64,000 nt of DNA from Bradyrhizobium aeschynomenes. GTDB taxonomy: Bacteria; Pseudomonadota; Alphaproteobacteria; Rhizobiales; Xanthobacteraceae. The notes beneath the pieces were generated by a model that saw only the letters and a list, made by a program, of their open reading frames with translations, had not been told where the DNA came from and searched no databases. The stretch lies in contig NZ_JABFDM010000006.1 of the NCBI RefSeq assembly GCF_013178945.1, forward strand, positions 372,001-436,000, given 5' to 3'. Both the position numbers and the translations under genes were made by a program. This document shows, in pieces, positions 45,994 to 57,700 of this stretch (position 1 is its first letter; each line of letters opens with the position of its first letter).

Positions 45994-46515
45994 TTACCGA
46001 TACTCGGATCGAATGGTTGCTATCGACGGATAAACGCGGTCGAATGCACGCGAAAAGTACTGCCGGTGGGCCGAAAAAGTTACGAGAATGGCAATGCGGC
46101 CGTCGACCGTAGCGAAGTACTCCGTGAAAAAATTGGGAACCTCGGATTCAAATTGTCTGCTGCGAACCCATATCCGGTCTCCGATCGTTTCCCGCTTGAC
46201 GAATTCGACCGTCGACGAACGCCCCGTCGGTAGACCGTTGCTGTCCATCAACGGACGCGACGTCGACAGATGATCTTCGTAGAGATCGAACCGATCGATG
46301 TCTCCACGTTCCTTCGCAGTCAGAATGATGATTGCGGTTCGCTGTTTTACTTCCGTCTCATCCGAACAAACCCACTCTGTCTCTTCGAGCGCACAGGTCC
46401 AACCCGACGGTAATTCGAAGGAGATGTACGAATTGCGGAATGTCTCCGAATGAGCATCCGAAACGCAGGCCAGCAGCAGCTGGCAGACGATAAATATGGA
46501 CGAAGCTGCTCTCAT
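45994..46515 (-). CDS. Secreted PsbP/DUF1795-like protein
   Basis: The 173-residue protein is preceded by a strong aggagg site inside the end of the NACHT gene, and its ATG overlaps that gene's stop (ATGA). The signal peptide ends near SDAHS. The mature part (SYISFELPSGWTCALEETEW, then RQFESEVPNFFTEYFATVDG) has the strand pattern of PsbP/Mog1-like folds. It would sit in the periplasm, where the sensor part of the NACHT receptor is also predicted to be, so a direct partnership is attractive but unproven. Confidence 0.6.
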   Translation of the reverse strand: MRAASSIFIVCQLLLACVSDAHSETFRNSYISFELPSGWTCALEETEWVCSDETEVKQRTAIIILTAKERGDIDRFDLYEDHLSTSRPLMDSNGLPTGRSSTVEFVKRETIGDRIWVRSRQFESEVPNFFTEYFATVDGRIAILVTFSAHRQYFSRAFDRVYPSIATIRSEYR

Positions 46516-49500
46516 GCGTCCTCCTGTGACGCGATAAGGGCGTTATCTCCCATCACTTGCGCTATTCTCGTCCATAAGTTTCGTTCTGACGATTCCTCGT
46601 CGGCACGAACCCAGCGGTAGAGATCTCTCGTCTGAAGCACGGCGATCCCGTTCCTGATGAGCGGCCTTTCCCATTCCTCGACTTGCGACCAGTCGCGCTC
46701 GGCCGGATCGAGCTCGGGCTGTGGGTTTATGATGACGAGCTTCCCTTCGGTCACCTGGGACGCACGCGAGGTGACTCCCACCCGTGTGATTGTCGACGTT
46801 GCCCGCGGTCCAGCCACGCAAATGACGGCTACGGCTCCAAGATCGGGCACATCGAACACGGATACCGTTCCGCCGGCGGTCGGCTTTTCGGAGGCCCCCT
46901 TCTTCAGGAACAAGTCCCTGACAGCATTCTCCAGCGTCTCGGCATCCTTGGCGACGAGAAGACGGCTCGCTAACCGGGAGTTTTCGATCACCGTGCGCGC
47001 CACCCTCATTTGGGCCTCGGTCCCGTCGCGAATCTCAGCCAACCGATCAAACTCGCGCAGCGCCTTCACGCTTTCGGGGAGATCGTATCTGATCAACCAA
47101 TCCGGCGCGTCGCACGTCAACAACGAGCGCCAGCGCAAGTGCTGCAAAAATCGGTCGCTCAACCGATGATCATTCGAGTCCAGCGCGCGCGAAAGCAGAT
47201 ACTCCTTCAGTTCATTAGCAGCCTCCGGTGGAAGCTTACGCGCGAGATAGTCGAAGACGCCAGCAAATCGGTCATCGCCCGCCATAGCAAACCGCTTTGC
47301 CGGTTCCGGCCCTAGCAAGGCGAAATGCAGATAAAAGTCGGCAACCTTGTCGTGCCGGAACCTGTACTCCACCACCTCCTTGCCTGACGCCACCTCCACA
47401 TTGGTGCGTTTGACCTGCTTACGCTGCTCCAGGATCGCGACATATTCCGCGAAAGAAGTCCAGTCGATTTCCGCTTTCCCTTGCTCGCGCGCCGCAAGCG
47501 CTGCATTCGAAAAACCAACGATTGGAAAGCGCCTTTTCAATTTGTCCTGGCAATCCTCGTCGACCAGTCGAAACTGCTGCTCTTGGAGGCGGAATGGGTC
47601 GGGATCTATGTCTAGCGATAGCAAAGTGGCAGCCGTTTCAAGATCCATCGGGTTTGCAAGCGTGGCCAGAAAACTGGTGACAAGAGCGCCCTGTGCAGGC
47701 TCAGCTCCCGCGACAGGCTCCATCACTTCATCAGCCAGTTCCTGAAGAAAAGCTTCGACGCGCTCTCGATAGAATTTTCCGCGAAGCGGCGCGGACGCAT
47801 CTAGAGCAGGCTCCCGGCCGAGCAAAAACTCTTCCATTTGCGCTTTGGTCAGGGGAAGAAGGTAGTAGGTTGCAAGCTTCGATGGCAGAGAAACTCCGAC
47901 CTCCTGCGATGTCACAAAGATGTTCGCGGTCGGAAAGTCGACGACGAAGCGCACGATGCGTTCCTGAAGCTCCCGATCGACCTCATTGAGACCATCGATG
48001 TAAATGTCAAGCAATCCAGAGCGAATCAGAGAGACGATCAGGTCCGTGTCCCGGCCTAGGCCCGGGAATCGAGCGCAAATCGCTGATACAATATCACTGC
48101 CGCACTGCGCTGCACGCAAATAGACAAAGGGACTTCGCTGTTGCGGGTTGGTCGCCAGCACGTGGCGCAGATAGCTGGTCTTGCCGCGACCGGAGGGACC
48201 GAACAGACAAGTCGGTCCCTTCCAGCTGGCAAGACCGCTCGTGATCGGTCGAGCGGCCGCGTCCAAACCACCGGACAGCGCCTCCCGTTCAGCCTCCCTG
48301 AGGCCGCGCGCCAGCTCGGCCCGATCTAGCCTCACAACGAGCGATTTCGCGTAGTAAGGCGCCTCCTTTGCGCCAAAGAAAATCTGTCCGATGTCCCCCG
48401 ACATTGCGTCAACGAAGGGCGCGAACAGAGTTCTTCTTAGCGGCCCGATCCAGACGAGCAGAATATCGACGTAACCAAAGCCAAGTATCTTCCTGGTAAG
48501 AGGGTTGTAGAAGACGTGGGTTTGGACGCGTACTGAGGTTCGGTAGGCTAGGAGTAGTACCGACCAAAATGCCAAGTGGAGGAGCGCGGCGGCTGGAATA
48601 GCCAGAGCCAGCAAGTAAGCCGACCGAAGCAGCCATTCCTTGCGGAAGGGCCATACCTGATCGGGATAGTCGCGAGATAGCTCTGAATCCCAGTGTTTTA
48701 GCGAATTTACGTCTGTCAAGCTCCAGCCCATTCGCGGCACGAGAGCGCCCGCACGGGCGATAATCCGCCTACGACTTAGATCACCGAGCGAGCGCTGCTT
48801 AGATGCCGACCAGAGCCCCGAGAGCGTCTGCAATTGCGTTGCGGGATCCTCCTCGGTCGCAAGTTTGCCGTCCCGCAAGGAAAGCAGCCAAAGCATCTGC
48901 CCGGCTTCGGTCAGGCCGGCAGATGTGGATCCCGCGAGCCAAGCGACACAGGCCGGCGACCACTCCTCAGACTGATAGCTCTCGTTCGTGGCAGCTTCCA
49001 GCATTTGGAACGCAAGGCCATTGTCCATAAACGGTCCCAAGGTCGCCGCATCCGCGCAGATAGCAATGGTGCTGCCACGTCTGGAAGGAACGGCCTGGGC
49101 TAGCCATGCTGAAAGGTAGCGCGGTTCGATCGCGAGCGTTTCGGGACGTCGGCCGAGGGCCCGGACGATGGGGCCACGCAATCCTTCCACCGAGAGCCTT
49201 TCGAGCAGCCAGTTTAGCCGCTGCGGGCCGTAGAGACCGGATTTGTCTGGCGCGTTGTGTGCGGCTCGGGTAAACGCACGGATCGCCCTCACCACACGCT
49301 CATCCGGCGCACCCGCCGGATCCGGCAAGCGTCGCGCCATCGAGTCGAAGATCTCCGTGAGACCGGCGACATTTCCCGTCGCCATGAGCGCGTCGAATGC
49401 CGCTCGCGCGACGTCGACATCGGATTCCGCGGTCGACAATACGCCGAGTTGCGCGACATCCTGGCTCGCCCAGCCGTCAGCCCGCGAGGTCAGGCGTAAA

Positions 49501-51005
49501 ACGGTCAGGACGATCTTTCGATTGCGAACGAGATAGTCCGTCAAGCTTTCGCTTGTTCCGGGCGTGAGGACCCGCCGAAGCTCGGTCAGCACGACGTGAT
49601 CGGACGGCAGGGACTGAACGATGGCGGCGACAAGGGGGTGCACGTCAGCACGCGCTGCGAAGCCTGCAAGTTGCTTCGGGTCCGAGGCAAACGCGTTCCG
49701 CGTAAAGAAAGCTGATTGCAGGAGGTTCTTCACGATTGTGATCCCAGCAGCGTTCTCGTTCGTGGCGCGGACGTAGGACTCAACCTCGTTTGTCAGCGAA
49801 GCCGCGTAGGTCTTGGCCGCTTCCCCGCCAAGCCGAGAAGTCACGGAATCGAGCAGCGGCGCGATCCGCTCAACGCTGCAGGCTGAACCACGGGCGGCTC
49901 CTGCGATCGTCGAGAGCAGCCTTGTCAGGACAGTGGCGACGTCGGCAGGCGCGTAGCTAGGTGAAAGGAGCTCAATTGCCGGTACGACGGTCTCGCATCG
50001 CCCAGTTGCCAGCATCTCTTGCAAGGGTATTTCGGCGATCCGCTGCCGAACAATGGCAAGAGCGACGGGAACGGTCGCAACAGCATCAATGACTGCAAAC
50101 CCGCGATCGCCGAGCCAGAAGACCCTGTCGGCCGAGTGCTGGTCAATAAACCTGGTGACTACATGGGGGTGGATTTGGATCAGTATGCGAAGTACATCGG
50201 CCCAGGCGGCGATTTCAAGCGAAGTTTCCGACAGCTTGGTCAAGATCGGCTCGAGGCTTGCGAGCCTGCCCGGATCGAGACTGGACAATCTACCGAGCAC
50301 GGCTCTCACCGAGCTTGGATCAGCGCTCATAAGGAGCTCGGACAGCTCCTGATCCGAGATATCCTGATCGCGGGACAACAAATAGCGAAGGGCCAGATTG
50401 CGCGCCTTCGGATTGCTGGACGATCGCAGCCTATCAACGTCGTGTTCCAGTCCGGCGAGAATTTGGGGATATGATGCCACGCGTGTGACCAGCTCGGCGC
50501 TGGCCACATTGGAGGTGTCGGTCGCCCTGGTAATAAGGGCGTGCTGAGCAGCCGGCGGCGCCACCCGCATGCGACGCAGAACCTCGTCAACGGGCTTGCC
50601 GCTGACAGTGCCCGCGGAGTCGAAAACGAGTGTCTGAGCCAGGATATCCGCGAGAGCCGGCAGCTGCTGTGTAAGGCGCAGATACGCGTCACGATTCCCG
50701 GGGAACGAGGTACGAATGCGGGCCTGTAATACCTCGTTGACATCGCGCCTGGCAATCACGGTAGCGACAATGTTGGGCCAGAAGGTATCTCGGGGATCCA
50801 AGATTTCTCCTTGCTTGGCAGCCAGAGCCGTAAGCACTTCGGGCGCAAGATCGACGGGTGCCGTCAAGAGACTTACTAATCCTGCGGCGAAGCGATCCTC
50901 CGCCTGATGCGGTATCTCAGCCCCGAATGCCGGAGCGATCACCGATGGCAAGAACGCGCACGCAAACGCGATCGCTAGCCTACGAAGGAAGGACCTCTTA
51001 AACAC
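46512..51005 (-). CDS. Transmembrane NACHT NTPase with large periplasmic helical domain
   Basis: The GTG at 51005 has a gagag site 8 bases upstream and a good signal peptide (FLRRLAIAFACAFLPSVIAP), giving 1497 residues. Residues about 30-785 are helical repeats of HEAT-like character. A membrane helix follows (about 793-820, YLLALAIPAAALLHLAFWSV) with Arg-rich residues after it, so the C-terminal part is inside. The NACHT domain has Walker A LFGPSGRGKTSYL (about 934-946) and Walker B DIYIDGLNEVD (about 1000). A helical part and a small alpha/beta end (about 1400-1480: KLVIINPQPELDP, AVLQTRDLYRW) recall restriction-endonuclease-like folds. NACHT proteins are usually cytosolic switches; this one looks like an envelope receptor. 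Confidence 0.82.
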   Translation of the reverse strand: MFKRSFLRRLAIAFACAFLPSVIAPAFGAEIPHQAEDRFAAGLVSLLTAPVDLAPEVLTALAAKQGEILDPRDTFWPNIVATVIARRDVNEVLQARIRTSFPGNRDAYLRLTQQLPALADILAQTLVFDSAGTVSGKPVDEVLRRMRVAPPAAQHALITRATDTSNVASAELVTRVASYPQILAGLEHDVDRLRSSSNPKARNLALRYLLSRDQDISDQELSELLMSADPSSVRAVLGRLSSLDPGRLASLEPILTKLSETSLEIAAWADVLRILIQIHPHVVTRFIDQHSADRVFWLGDRGFAVIDAVATVPVALAIVRQRIAEIPLQEMLATGRCETVVPAIELLSPSYAPADVATVLTRLLSTIAGAARGSACSVERIAPLLDSVTSRLGGEAAKTYAASLTNEVESYVRATNENAAGITIVKNLLQSAFFTRNAFASDPKQLAGFAARADVHPLVAAIVQSLPSDHVVLTELRRVLTPGTSESLTDYLVRNRKIVLTVLRLTSRADGWASQDVAQLGVLSTAESDVDVARAAFDALMATGNVAGLTEIFDSMARRLPDPAGAPDERVVRAIRAFTRAAHNAPDKSGLYGPQRLNWLLERLSVEGLRGPIVRALGRRPETLAIEPRYLSAWLAQAVPSRRGSTIAICADAATLGPFMDNGLAFQMLEAATNESYQSEEWSPACVAWLAGSTSAGLTEAGQMLWLLSLRDGKLATEEDPATQLQTLSGLWSASKQRSLGDLSRRRIIARAGALVPRMGWSLTDVNSLKHWDSELSRDYPDQVWPFRKEWLLRSAYLLALAIPAAALLHLAFWSVLLLAYRTSVRVQTHVFYNPLTRKILGFGYVDILLVWIGPLRRTLFAPFVDAMSGDIGQIFFGAKEAPYYAKSLVVRLDRAELARGLREAEREALSGGLDAAARPITSGLASWKGPTCLFGPSGRGKTSYLRHVLATNPQQRSPFVYLRAAQCGSDIVSAICARFPGLGRDTDLIVSLIRSGLLDIYIDGLNEVDRELQERIVRFVVDFPTANIFVTSQEVGVSLPSKLATYYLLPLTKAQMEEFLLGREPALDASAPLRGKFYRERVEAFLQELADEVMEPVAGAEPAQGALVTSFLATLANPMDLETAATLLSLDIDPDPFRLQEQQFRLVDEDCQDKLKRRFPIVGFSNAALAAREQGKAEIDWTSFAEYVAILEQRKQVKRTNVEVASGKEVVEYRFRHDKVADFYLHFALLGPEPAKRFAMAGDDRFAGVFDYLARKLPPEAANELKEYLLSRALDSNDHRLSDRFLQHLRWRSLLTCDAPDWLIRYDLPESVKALREFDRLAEIRDGTEAQMRVARTVIENSRLASRLLVAKDAETLENAVRDLFLKKGASEKPTAGGTVSVFDVPDLGAVAVICVAGPRATSTITRVGVTSRASQVTEGKLVIINPQPELDPAERDWSQVEEWERPLIRNGIAVLQTRDLYRWVRADEESSERNLWTRIAQVMGDNALIASQEDA

Positions 51006-51691
51006 GGGCGAGCTCTCGCTCGCCAGCAAGAGGAAAAACCAAAGTTTCCAATGCAATGACGAACTCTCCCGCGGAAAATGACACGGTCTCAACCGGCTGA
51101 AGCCGGATACAATAAACGAGCACGATAGACGCACTACCGACGGTTGAACAGTCCCGTTGTAACCAAAATACCTTCGCGCCGGCGGGTCTCGCCCGACCTG
51201 TGATGAGTGACCTTGTCCCAAGTTTTATCCAGGTCTGAGTTCGTTTGGGCGGCTGGATGTGCCCAGGTGGGCGGTGGGAGCTGGCGCGGAGCCTTTGACA
51301 TTGCTCAGCGCCAGATCTCGACGCGGATTGAAGGTGAAGGTGAGCAGATGCAAGCGGCGCCAAAGGTCTGCAGATCACGGGGTATGTCGTGGAGCTTTCG
51401 TCGCGGATGCGCTTGTACTGGCCCAAGTCGTGCGATCGATTATACCAGCGGAAGATCGAGTGCCCGCGCTCTGCAGGCTGATCGCTTTCAGAAGATGTAG
51501 CTATCGGTGGCCACCGATCGATTGACTAGGAGCAAACAGCGCCCTACCCCCAATCTGCGCTTGGTTCGGCGCACCAGCCTTTAAGCAAGAAGCTTGTTGA
51601 TAACTGCAAGACAGAACGACCCGTCCCTTGATTTGTCCCTCAAACCAAATTGTTGCAAAGTTGTGCGTCTGAATCAATTGGTTAGGAGCTC
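51006..51691. other. Right end of the island, no gene seen
   Basis: Between the NACHT gene and attR there is no supportable gene. The left part must contain the NACHT promoter. Short open frames near 51210-51520 lack domains and may be decayed DNA. Confidence 0.5.
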
Positions 51692-51717
51692 AGTTCGAAT
51701 CCCTCCGAGCGCGCCAG
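51692..51717 (+). other. attR: copy of the tRNA-Arg 3' end
   Basis: 26 bases match 11803-11828 with one difference (C for T in the T-stem 3' strand). No tRNA 5' half is present here, so this is the displaced end at the right boundary of the island. Confidence 0.85.
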
Positions 51718-51771
51718 TCGCCTCATGCGACCGCTGCGGCGGCATCCGACAGGAGCAGCAACCGAGCGCGC

Positions 51772-54700
51772 TCAGGCGCTCGCGACGTCGTGGGTCAGCC
51801 GGCTGACCTGGATCAACGGCTGCGTCGCATCGCCGACGCCGCCGAAGACCTTCAGCTCGATCTCGACGCGGGCGTGTCCGGACGTCGTCGGGTTGGTCGC
51901 CCCCCGCCAAGCGTCGATCATCTGCGCGAACGGGGCCACGAAGGCCGGCTTCACACCTGGATCGACCACCGACGGGGTCGGCGTCAGCAGATTGATCGGC
52001 AGCCGCACGCGAGGAATTGCCGGCTGGCCGGCCACGATCTCGTAGCTGTACATCCCCTGCATCGCGACCTCGTCGCTGGTGCTGCCATTGCCGTCGGCAT
52101 AGAGCCCCGCGAAGAATGTCGTCAGACGCGCATCCAGGTTGCCGGACGCGCCCGACATCGCGTCGAGCGAGAAAGCGTTGTAGTTCAACTGTGGAACGAC
52201 CGTGGAGGCAAAGCGCACCTCCGGCGTCTGGAACAGGAACGCCGGGTTAGTGCTGGTGGTCGTGAGATCAGCCAGCGGGAACAGCGCGAGATTGCGCTGC
52301 ACGAACACCGACGCCCAGCCGCTCTGGTACAACAGCACATCGAGCGGGGATACCGAAACCGTTCGGGCGGGCAGCCCACGCGCCTCCTCTTCCCTGAGAT
52401 AGACCGTCTTGCCGTCGACCTGACGCGTATAGACATAAGCGATCTGCACCCCCGCCGGCAGCTCCGCTGGCGGTACCGCCTGGGGCGTATAGAGCTCGGG
52501 CGCGATCGCGGCCACCGGCGCCGAGAGCGTGGTGGTCCCGTTCGAGATCGTTCCAGCTGCCGCATCCCAGCTCGCCGCCACGCCATCAATGGTGATGTCG
52601 AGGAGATTGGTGCGCGCATGCCCGTCGCTGGTGCCGTCGAGTGTCGACAGGAACTTCACGATCACATGCGCCGGCGCAGCCGCAAGCTTCGCAGCTCCGA
52701 CCGTCTCCCGCGCGTAGGCATCAGCGATCTGCTTGGTCTCCAACGCGAACGCAGCGGTCGCCTTGCGCGCGGCGGCGAGCGTGGCTGGATCAGGCTCTGC
52801 GCCATCGATGTTGACGAGAGACTGGTTGAAATCGCGAAGGATGGCCGGATAATTGGCGACGAACTTCGCGAGCGCGGTGAACAGGTCCGGTTCACCGTTC
52901 AGCCGCGCCGCGCCGCGTAGCGTAGTCGGATTCGGACGGTTGAACTCGACCGTGCAGGACACCGCATCAGCTGCCGCCTGCTGATAGAGATAGTCGAACG
53001 CGTAGCTCCAGGCGCTCAGCTTCGACGGATCCGTCGCGCCCTCGCCGGTGAGCTGCTGTGCCCGCTGTGCAGAGACGGTCGGCGGCGTCGGCAGATCGCG
53101 ATTGACCACGGGGATGTTGGTGACCTCGTCGCCGCCCAGCGGGTAGCTGAATGGTCCGTTGACGAAGGCGAGCCATCGCGAATCGACATAGCCGTCGATG
53201 CCGGCGACCGTGCGCCGTTCGAATTCGAGATGGCTGAGCGACAGCGTCAACTTGAGCGGCACATAGGCCTGGTCGACGACGTTCTTGGTCGCGAACACGA
53301 AGGCCAGCCGCGGATCGTACCAGCTCTTGCTGGTGGGATCGTAGACCTCGCCGAGCGGGATACGCGTTGGCGTCAGCGTGAAATTCTGATTGTCCGCGGC
53401 GCCCTCGATGCTACCGCCCGGCTGACCGTAGAGGTTTGGCGGCCCGGCCGGATTGTTGTCGCCGCCGCCCGTCACCTCGGTCAGCCCGAACACGACGGCC
53501 GCGCCGGCGCGATAGGCTGCGCCGAGCTGATTGAGCAGTTGCTGGCGCAGCTTCTCGCTGGCGGCGAATCCGGTCGAAGGATCGCCCGCGCTGGTCGACA
53601 GCACCGGCAAGGTCTTCAGGCTGATCGTATCGGCCAGCAATTCCTTGGTCGACAGCACGCTGCCGAGCGAGCCGTTCTTGAGTGGATCGGTCACGCCGTC
53701 GATCCGATCGAGGATGAAGGCGTGCGGCGCGTAGTCAGCCGAGAGGAACTGATCGATCGCATCCAGCGCGCTCTGGAACCACTGGTTCAGATCGACGCCG
53801 TCGAGATGCAGCGTATCGGAATCGCCGCTGTCATAGCGCGTGATCGTCGCATCGCCGCTTGCAAGCGCCTTGGCGATCGGCTTCGGCGCGAAGTAGCTCG
53901 GCGAGGTCCCCAGCTTGAAGTGAATGCCCTGGCCGGCCGCCCGGCCGAAGCGGACGGCCCAGAGCTGCTGAGCTCCGTCCGCCGCATCCTCGCCGTCGCG
54001 GGACAGGCCCTGCCCGACCTTGAGATACCAGTCGGTCGTGGCGAAGATCGCCTCGAAGTCCTTGCTGAACACCGTGTAGGCGACGTTGCCATCGCCATCG
54101 GCGCGCGGCAGGATCGCTGCGGCCACGCCGGTGTCGCCCAGCAGCGCTGCCACCGCCGGATCGACCAGCAGCGGATTGCGGCTGAGCGTGAGCGCCACAT
54201 CGAGCTCGAGGATATTGCCGGCGGCGATCGCATTCACGTCGATCGGAAGCGACAGCAACGCTGCCGGGGCCGCTGGCGTCTGCCCCTGCGCCACCCGCTT
54301 GAGGTAGAGCACGCAGGCACGCACATAGCCGCGGATGATGTCCGCCTGCACGTCGCTGAGATCCACATCGGGCTTGTCCATCAGCGAATTCGACAGCCGC
54401 ATCGCAACCGCATTTCCGGACACGCCCGGCACGTGCACCGCGACATTGGTCGAATAGTCCTGATGCAGTTGATAGTAGATCCGAGTGTAGAGCGAGAGAT
54501 CGTCGGCGGCCCGCGCGGCACCGTCAGGGCCGGTATAGGCGGCACCGTTGAGAGACAGAGAGAGCTTGAACGCGGCCCCGCCACTGGCCTCGTAGCTATA
54601 GCTGGCGTTGGTGTTGGTCCAGGACCCCAGCCCGATCAGTTCGTCGCGATACAGCATCGGCACCGCCGCGCCATTGAGTGCGCCGCGATAGCCTTGCGGC

Positions 54701-57700
54701 GGCGCCTCGAATGGCGTCACGGTGGTGTTGCCGAAGATGTCGCGCCATTGCAGCGCGACCTGCGCCATGGTGCCGACACCGAGATAGGGATTGCCCGCCT
54801 TCGGCGGCAGATCCGGATCGGGTGGATTGGGCGCGGCGTTGACCAGCGCGAACTGCGCAGCGATGCCGATGGATTGGCGATAATCGAGATCGGCCATGGC
54901 GACCTGCGCCAGGCGGTTGCCGCGAGTCTTCGCAGAGCGCGCATGGCTCTCGAACGCGCTGGACCCATCGTCGTCATGGTCCTGGGGACCGAACGGCATG
55001 CCCAGCGGACTCGCCTTGTAGAAGACGCTGCCTGCGAGCCCCGCGGCCAGCGAGGTGTAGAGCTGGTACATCGTCTTCCTGGCAAAGTCGGGCGCTGCGG
55101 GATCGTCGGGCGGCAGACCGAGATTGTTGCGCGTCAGGCCAAACCCGATGTTCTGCGGCGGCAACTGATCGCGCAGGGAGAACAGCTGCGGATCGAGATC
55201 GAGCACGGCATTGACCGGAAACAGTCCCGGCGCAGCGCTGGCACCCCGGGCGATCAGGTCGACATCCAACCCGTAATACGCGGCCATGCTGGCGAAGCTC
55301 ATCCCGGGCGCGGCTGAGGAATTGACTTGGTAGGTCAGCGGCGGAATGTAGAACACCGCCGCGAGCGCAACGGCGACCTGAGGATTGAACGCGGCAATGT
55401 CCTGGCCGGTGATCGAATGGACGGCTCCGGCAGAGAACAGCTTGGCGAGCTTGTCGAGCGTAGCCGGCGCATCGATGACGCCGCCGGCGCCACGGACGAG
55501 ATCCGCGTCGGTCAACTGGCGCACCGCGCCCACGATCGGCACCAGCGCGCCCGCGTCGAGCGGCTTGGTCGCGTTGACCTCGGCGATGCGCCCGGGCCCC
55601 GGACCGTAGATCGCGGAAAGCATATCGAGCGAGGCACCCGCCGCGACCGGGGCCGTGGTGCCGGTCGAGGCGAGCGAGACCGTCTGCACCAAGTCTGCCT
55701 GCGGGTCGACCGCGTCCGTCGTCACGAAGGCGTTGACGAAATCGGGGAGCGTCTTGCCGAACGAGTTGCTGCCCTGCGCAGCGAACGTCACGACCACCGT
55801 CACAATGCCCGAGCCGGACGAGTCGAAAACGCCGGCCGGCAGGCCCTCGCCGCTTTCGACGTTCTCGTAATACAGATAGTAGCCGCCGCTGCGGACCGTG
55901 CTGAGCTCCCACATCAGGCGGATGAACTGCGCCGGGGAATTGGCAATGCCGCGCGGAGGAGCGTCCTCGGCCGCCAGCATCAGCCGGAGAGCGGCGGCCG
56001 GATTGGTCTCGGTCGACAGGTTGGTCTGGGTGATAAAGGCCAGGAAGTTGGCATCCGCCGGCGTCACCAGCATCGGTGCGCCAGGTCCGGACTGATTGTA
56101 GAGCAGGAACACCGCAGAGGCGATGCCTTCGCCCAGCGCGTCCATGGCGGTCAGGATGCGCTGCAGCCGCACCGCATCCTCCGAGCTGGGTCCCACCAGC
56201 TCATAGACGAACGGCAACGTTGGGGACGATGCCGGACCGCTCGGCAGATCGCCGGCACCGACGCCCCGGGCAGCGATCGCCGCCGCGTCCGGCAGACGCT
56301 TGATCTGAACGTCCAGTCGCGTGCACCAGGCCCACCGTGCGATGCCAGCGTAGTCGGTGCGTCCCGTTGCAGGATTGCTGCGGCCGATCTGTGGCTGGAA
56401 CTTGGGCAGCAGCGCGTAGGTCGAGCGCAGATCTGGCATGACGGCGCGGATCGACTGCTCGCGCATGGCGACCAGATTGGTCTGCGCCGGGGGCAGGCTC
56501 CACAACGTCGGCTGTACCTGCGCGCCGGCATCACCGGCCGCGGCCACCCCGCCGCGATTGGTCAGCGCCAACAGACTCGCGACGGATCCGCTCGACCAGC
56601 GCGCATAGCCGCTGGCGGTAAACGGCCGCGGCTGGCGCTCGGCGAGCGGCAACGCCGCGAAGGTCGGGCTCGGCGCGAAATTGCCGGGAGCTTTAGCCCA
56701 GCTGACCACGACGTTCAGGGCGGCATAGGCCTGGCTCAGATCGACCTCCATGCTGAGATCGGTGCTGTCGTTCAGCAAGATGAAGTCGAGCGGGACACCG
56801 TGGCTCTGCTTCTCGCGCGCGAAGTCGATCTTGTAGCTCGTGGCAGCGTTGGGAGTCGGAAACTGCTGGCCGGTGAGCTGATAGACGCCGTATCCCGACT
56901 GTGTCCGCGGATAGAGGAACGCATTGGACAGCGTCAGTCCATCCAGGACCGGCAGCCGTAGCCCATAGACGAGGAACCGCGAGACCATGCCGGCGGTCTG
57001 CCCGACCTGGCCGGTGGCTTCGATCGCCGACCACAGCGCCGCAACCGACTGCGCCTCCAGATTGGCGATCGTGAGCAGGCCGCGCTCCGCCTCCACAGAG
57101 AACAGGCCGGGCACGTCGCGATTGGCATCCGCAACCGCCACAGAGGTGGTCTGGAACAGGCTCGCCACCTTGGCCAACGTATCGGACGACGGGCCGGATG
57201 TTCCCTCCGTCTTGTAGGCGATCGGCCAGATCGCGAGCGGCAAGGTCGGCTGCAGCAGGCCGACGGCGCCGTAGAGCACGCTCTGTGCAGCGAGCGCGTC
57301 GATGGAAATCGCGCCGAGCTGCAGCGCGATGTCGGCGAAGCTGTCACCCTGCCTGGTCACGTAAGCCTGCTGCTGGCCTTGGCTGTTGGTCAGCATCAGG
57401 CCAACGCCTCCCTGCAGCATATGGCGGGACTGGTTGGCGACGATCAGGCGGTCTGGCGTGGACGTCCAGCGCGGCGGCTTCACCGCATCGGAATAACGGT
57501 CCGCGATGCTCTGCAGGGTGTCTCCGGTTTGCACCACGTATTCGAGGCCTTCGATATGCAGCGACAGTCCGGCCCCCAGGGCATGATCGACATTGGGTTG
57601 CACGACATCAGCAATCGTCAAGGCATTCCCGGGAATCCTGTTGAGCTCGTCGAGGATCCCACCGATGGCGCTGCTTGGCGCCAGCGGATAGGCGTAGCTC

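Larger units (their letters stand above)
11828..51716. mobile_element. Genomic island integrated in tRNA-Arg(UCG), about 40 kb
   Basis: The element is bounded by the tRNA 3' end and its imperfect copy. It starts with a tyrosine integrase, an excisionase-like HTH and a replication-initiator-like HTH, then IS remnants. The cargo is a large Srf/vWA/NACHT/ABC cluster. I see no conjugation genes (relaxase, T4SS), so it is not a self-transmissible ICE as it stands. An island that is mobilised in trans or only excised is more likely. Confidence 0.85.

Noticed and set aside
20924..51005. Type VI secretion or conjugation (T4SS) cluster
   Set aside because: No sheath, tube, VgrG, TssM, relaxase or VirB-type gene is visible; only SrfB/SrfC, vWA and NACHT families were seen.
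53230..55317. Rightward open frame of about 695 codons opposite the giant gene
   Set aside because: Same low-complexity Arg/Gly/Val composition, no start signal, antisense to a real gene.
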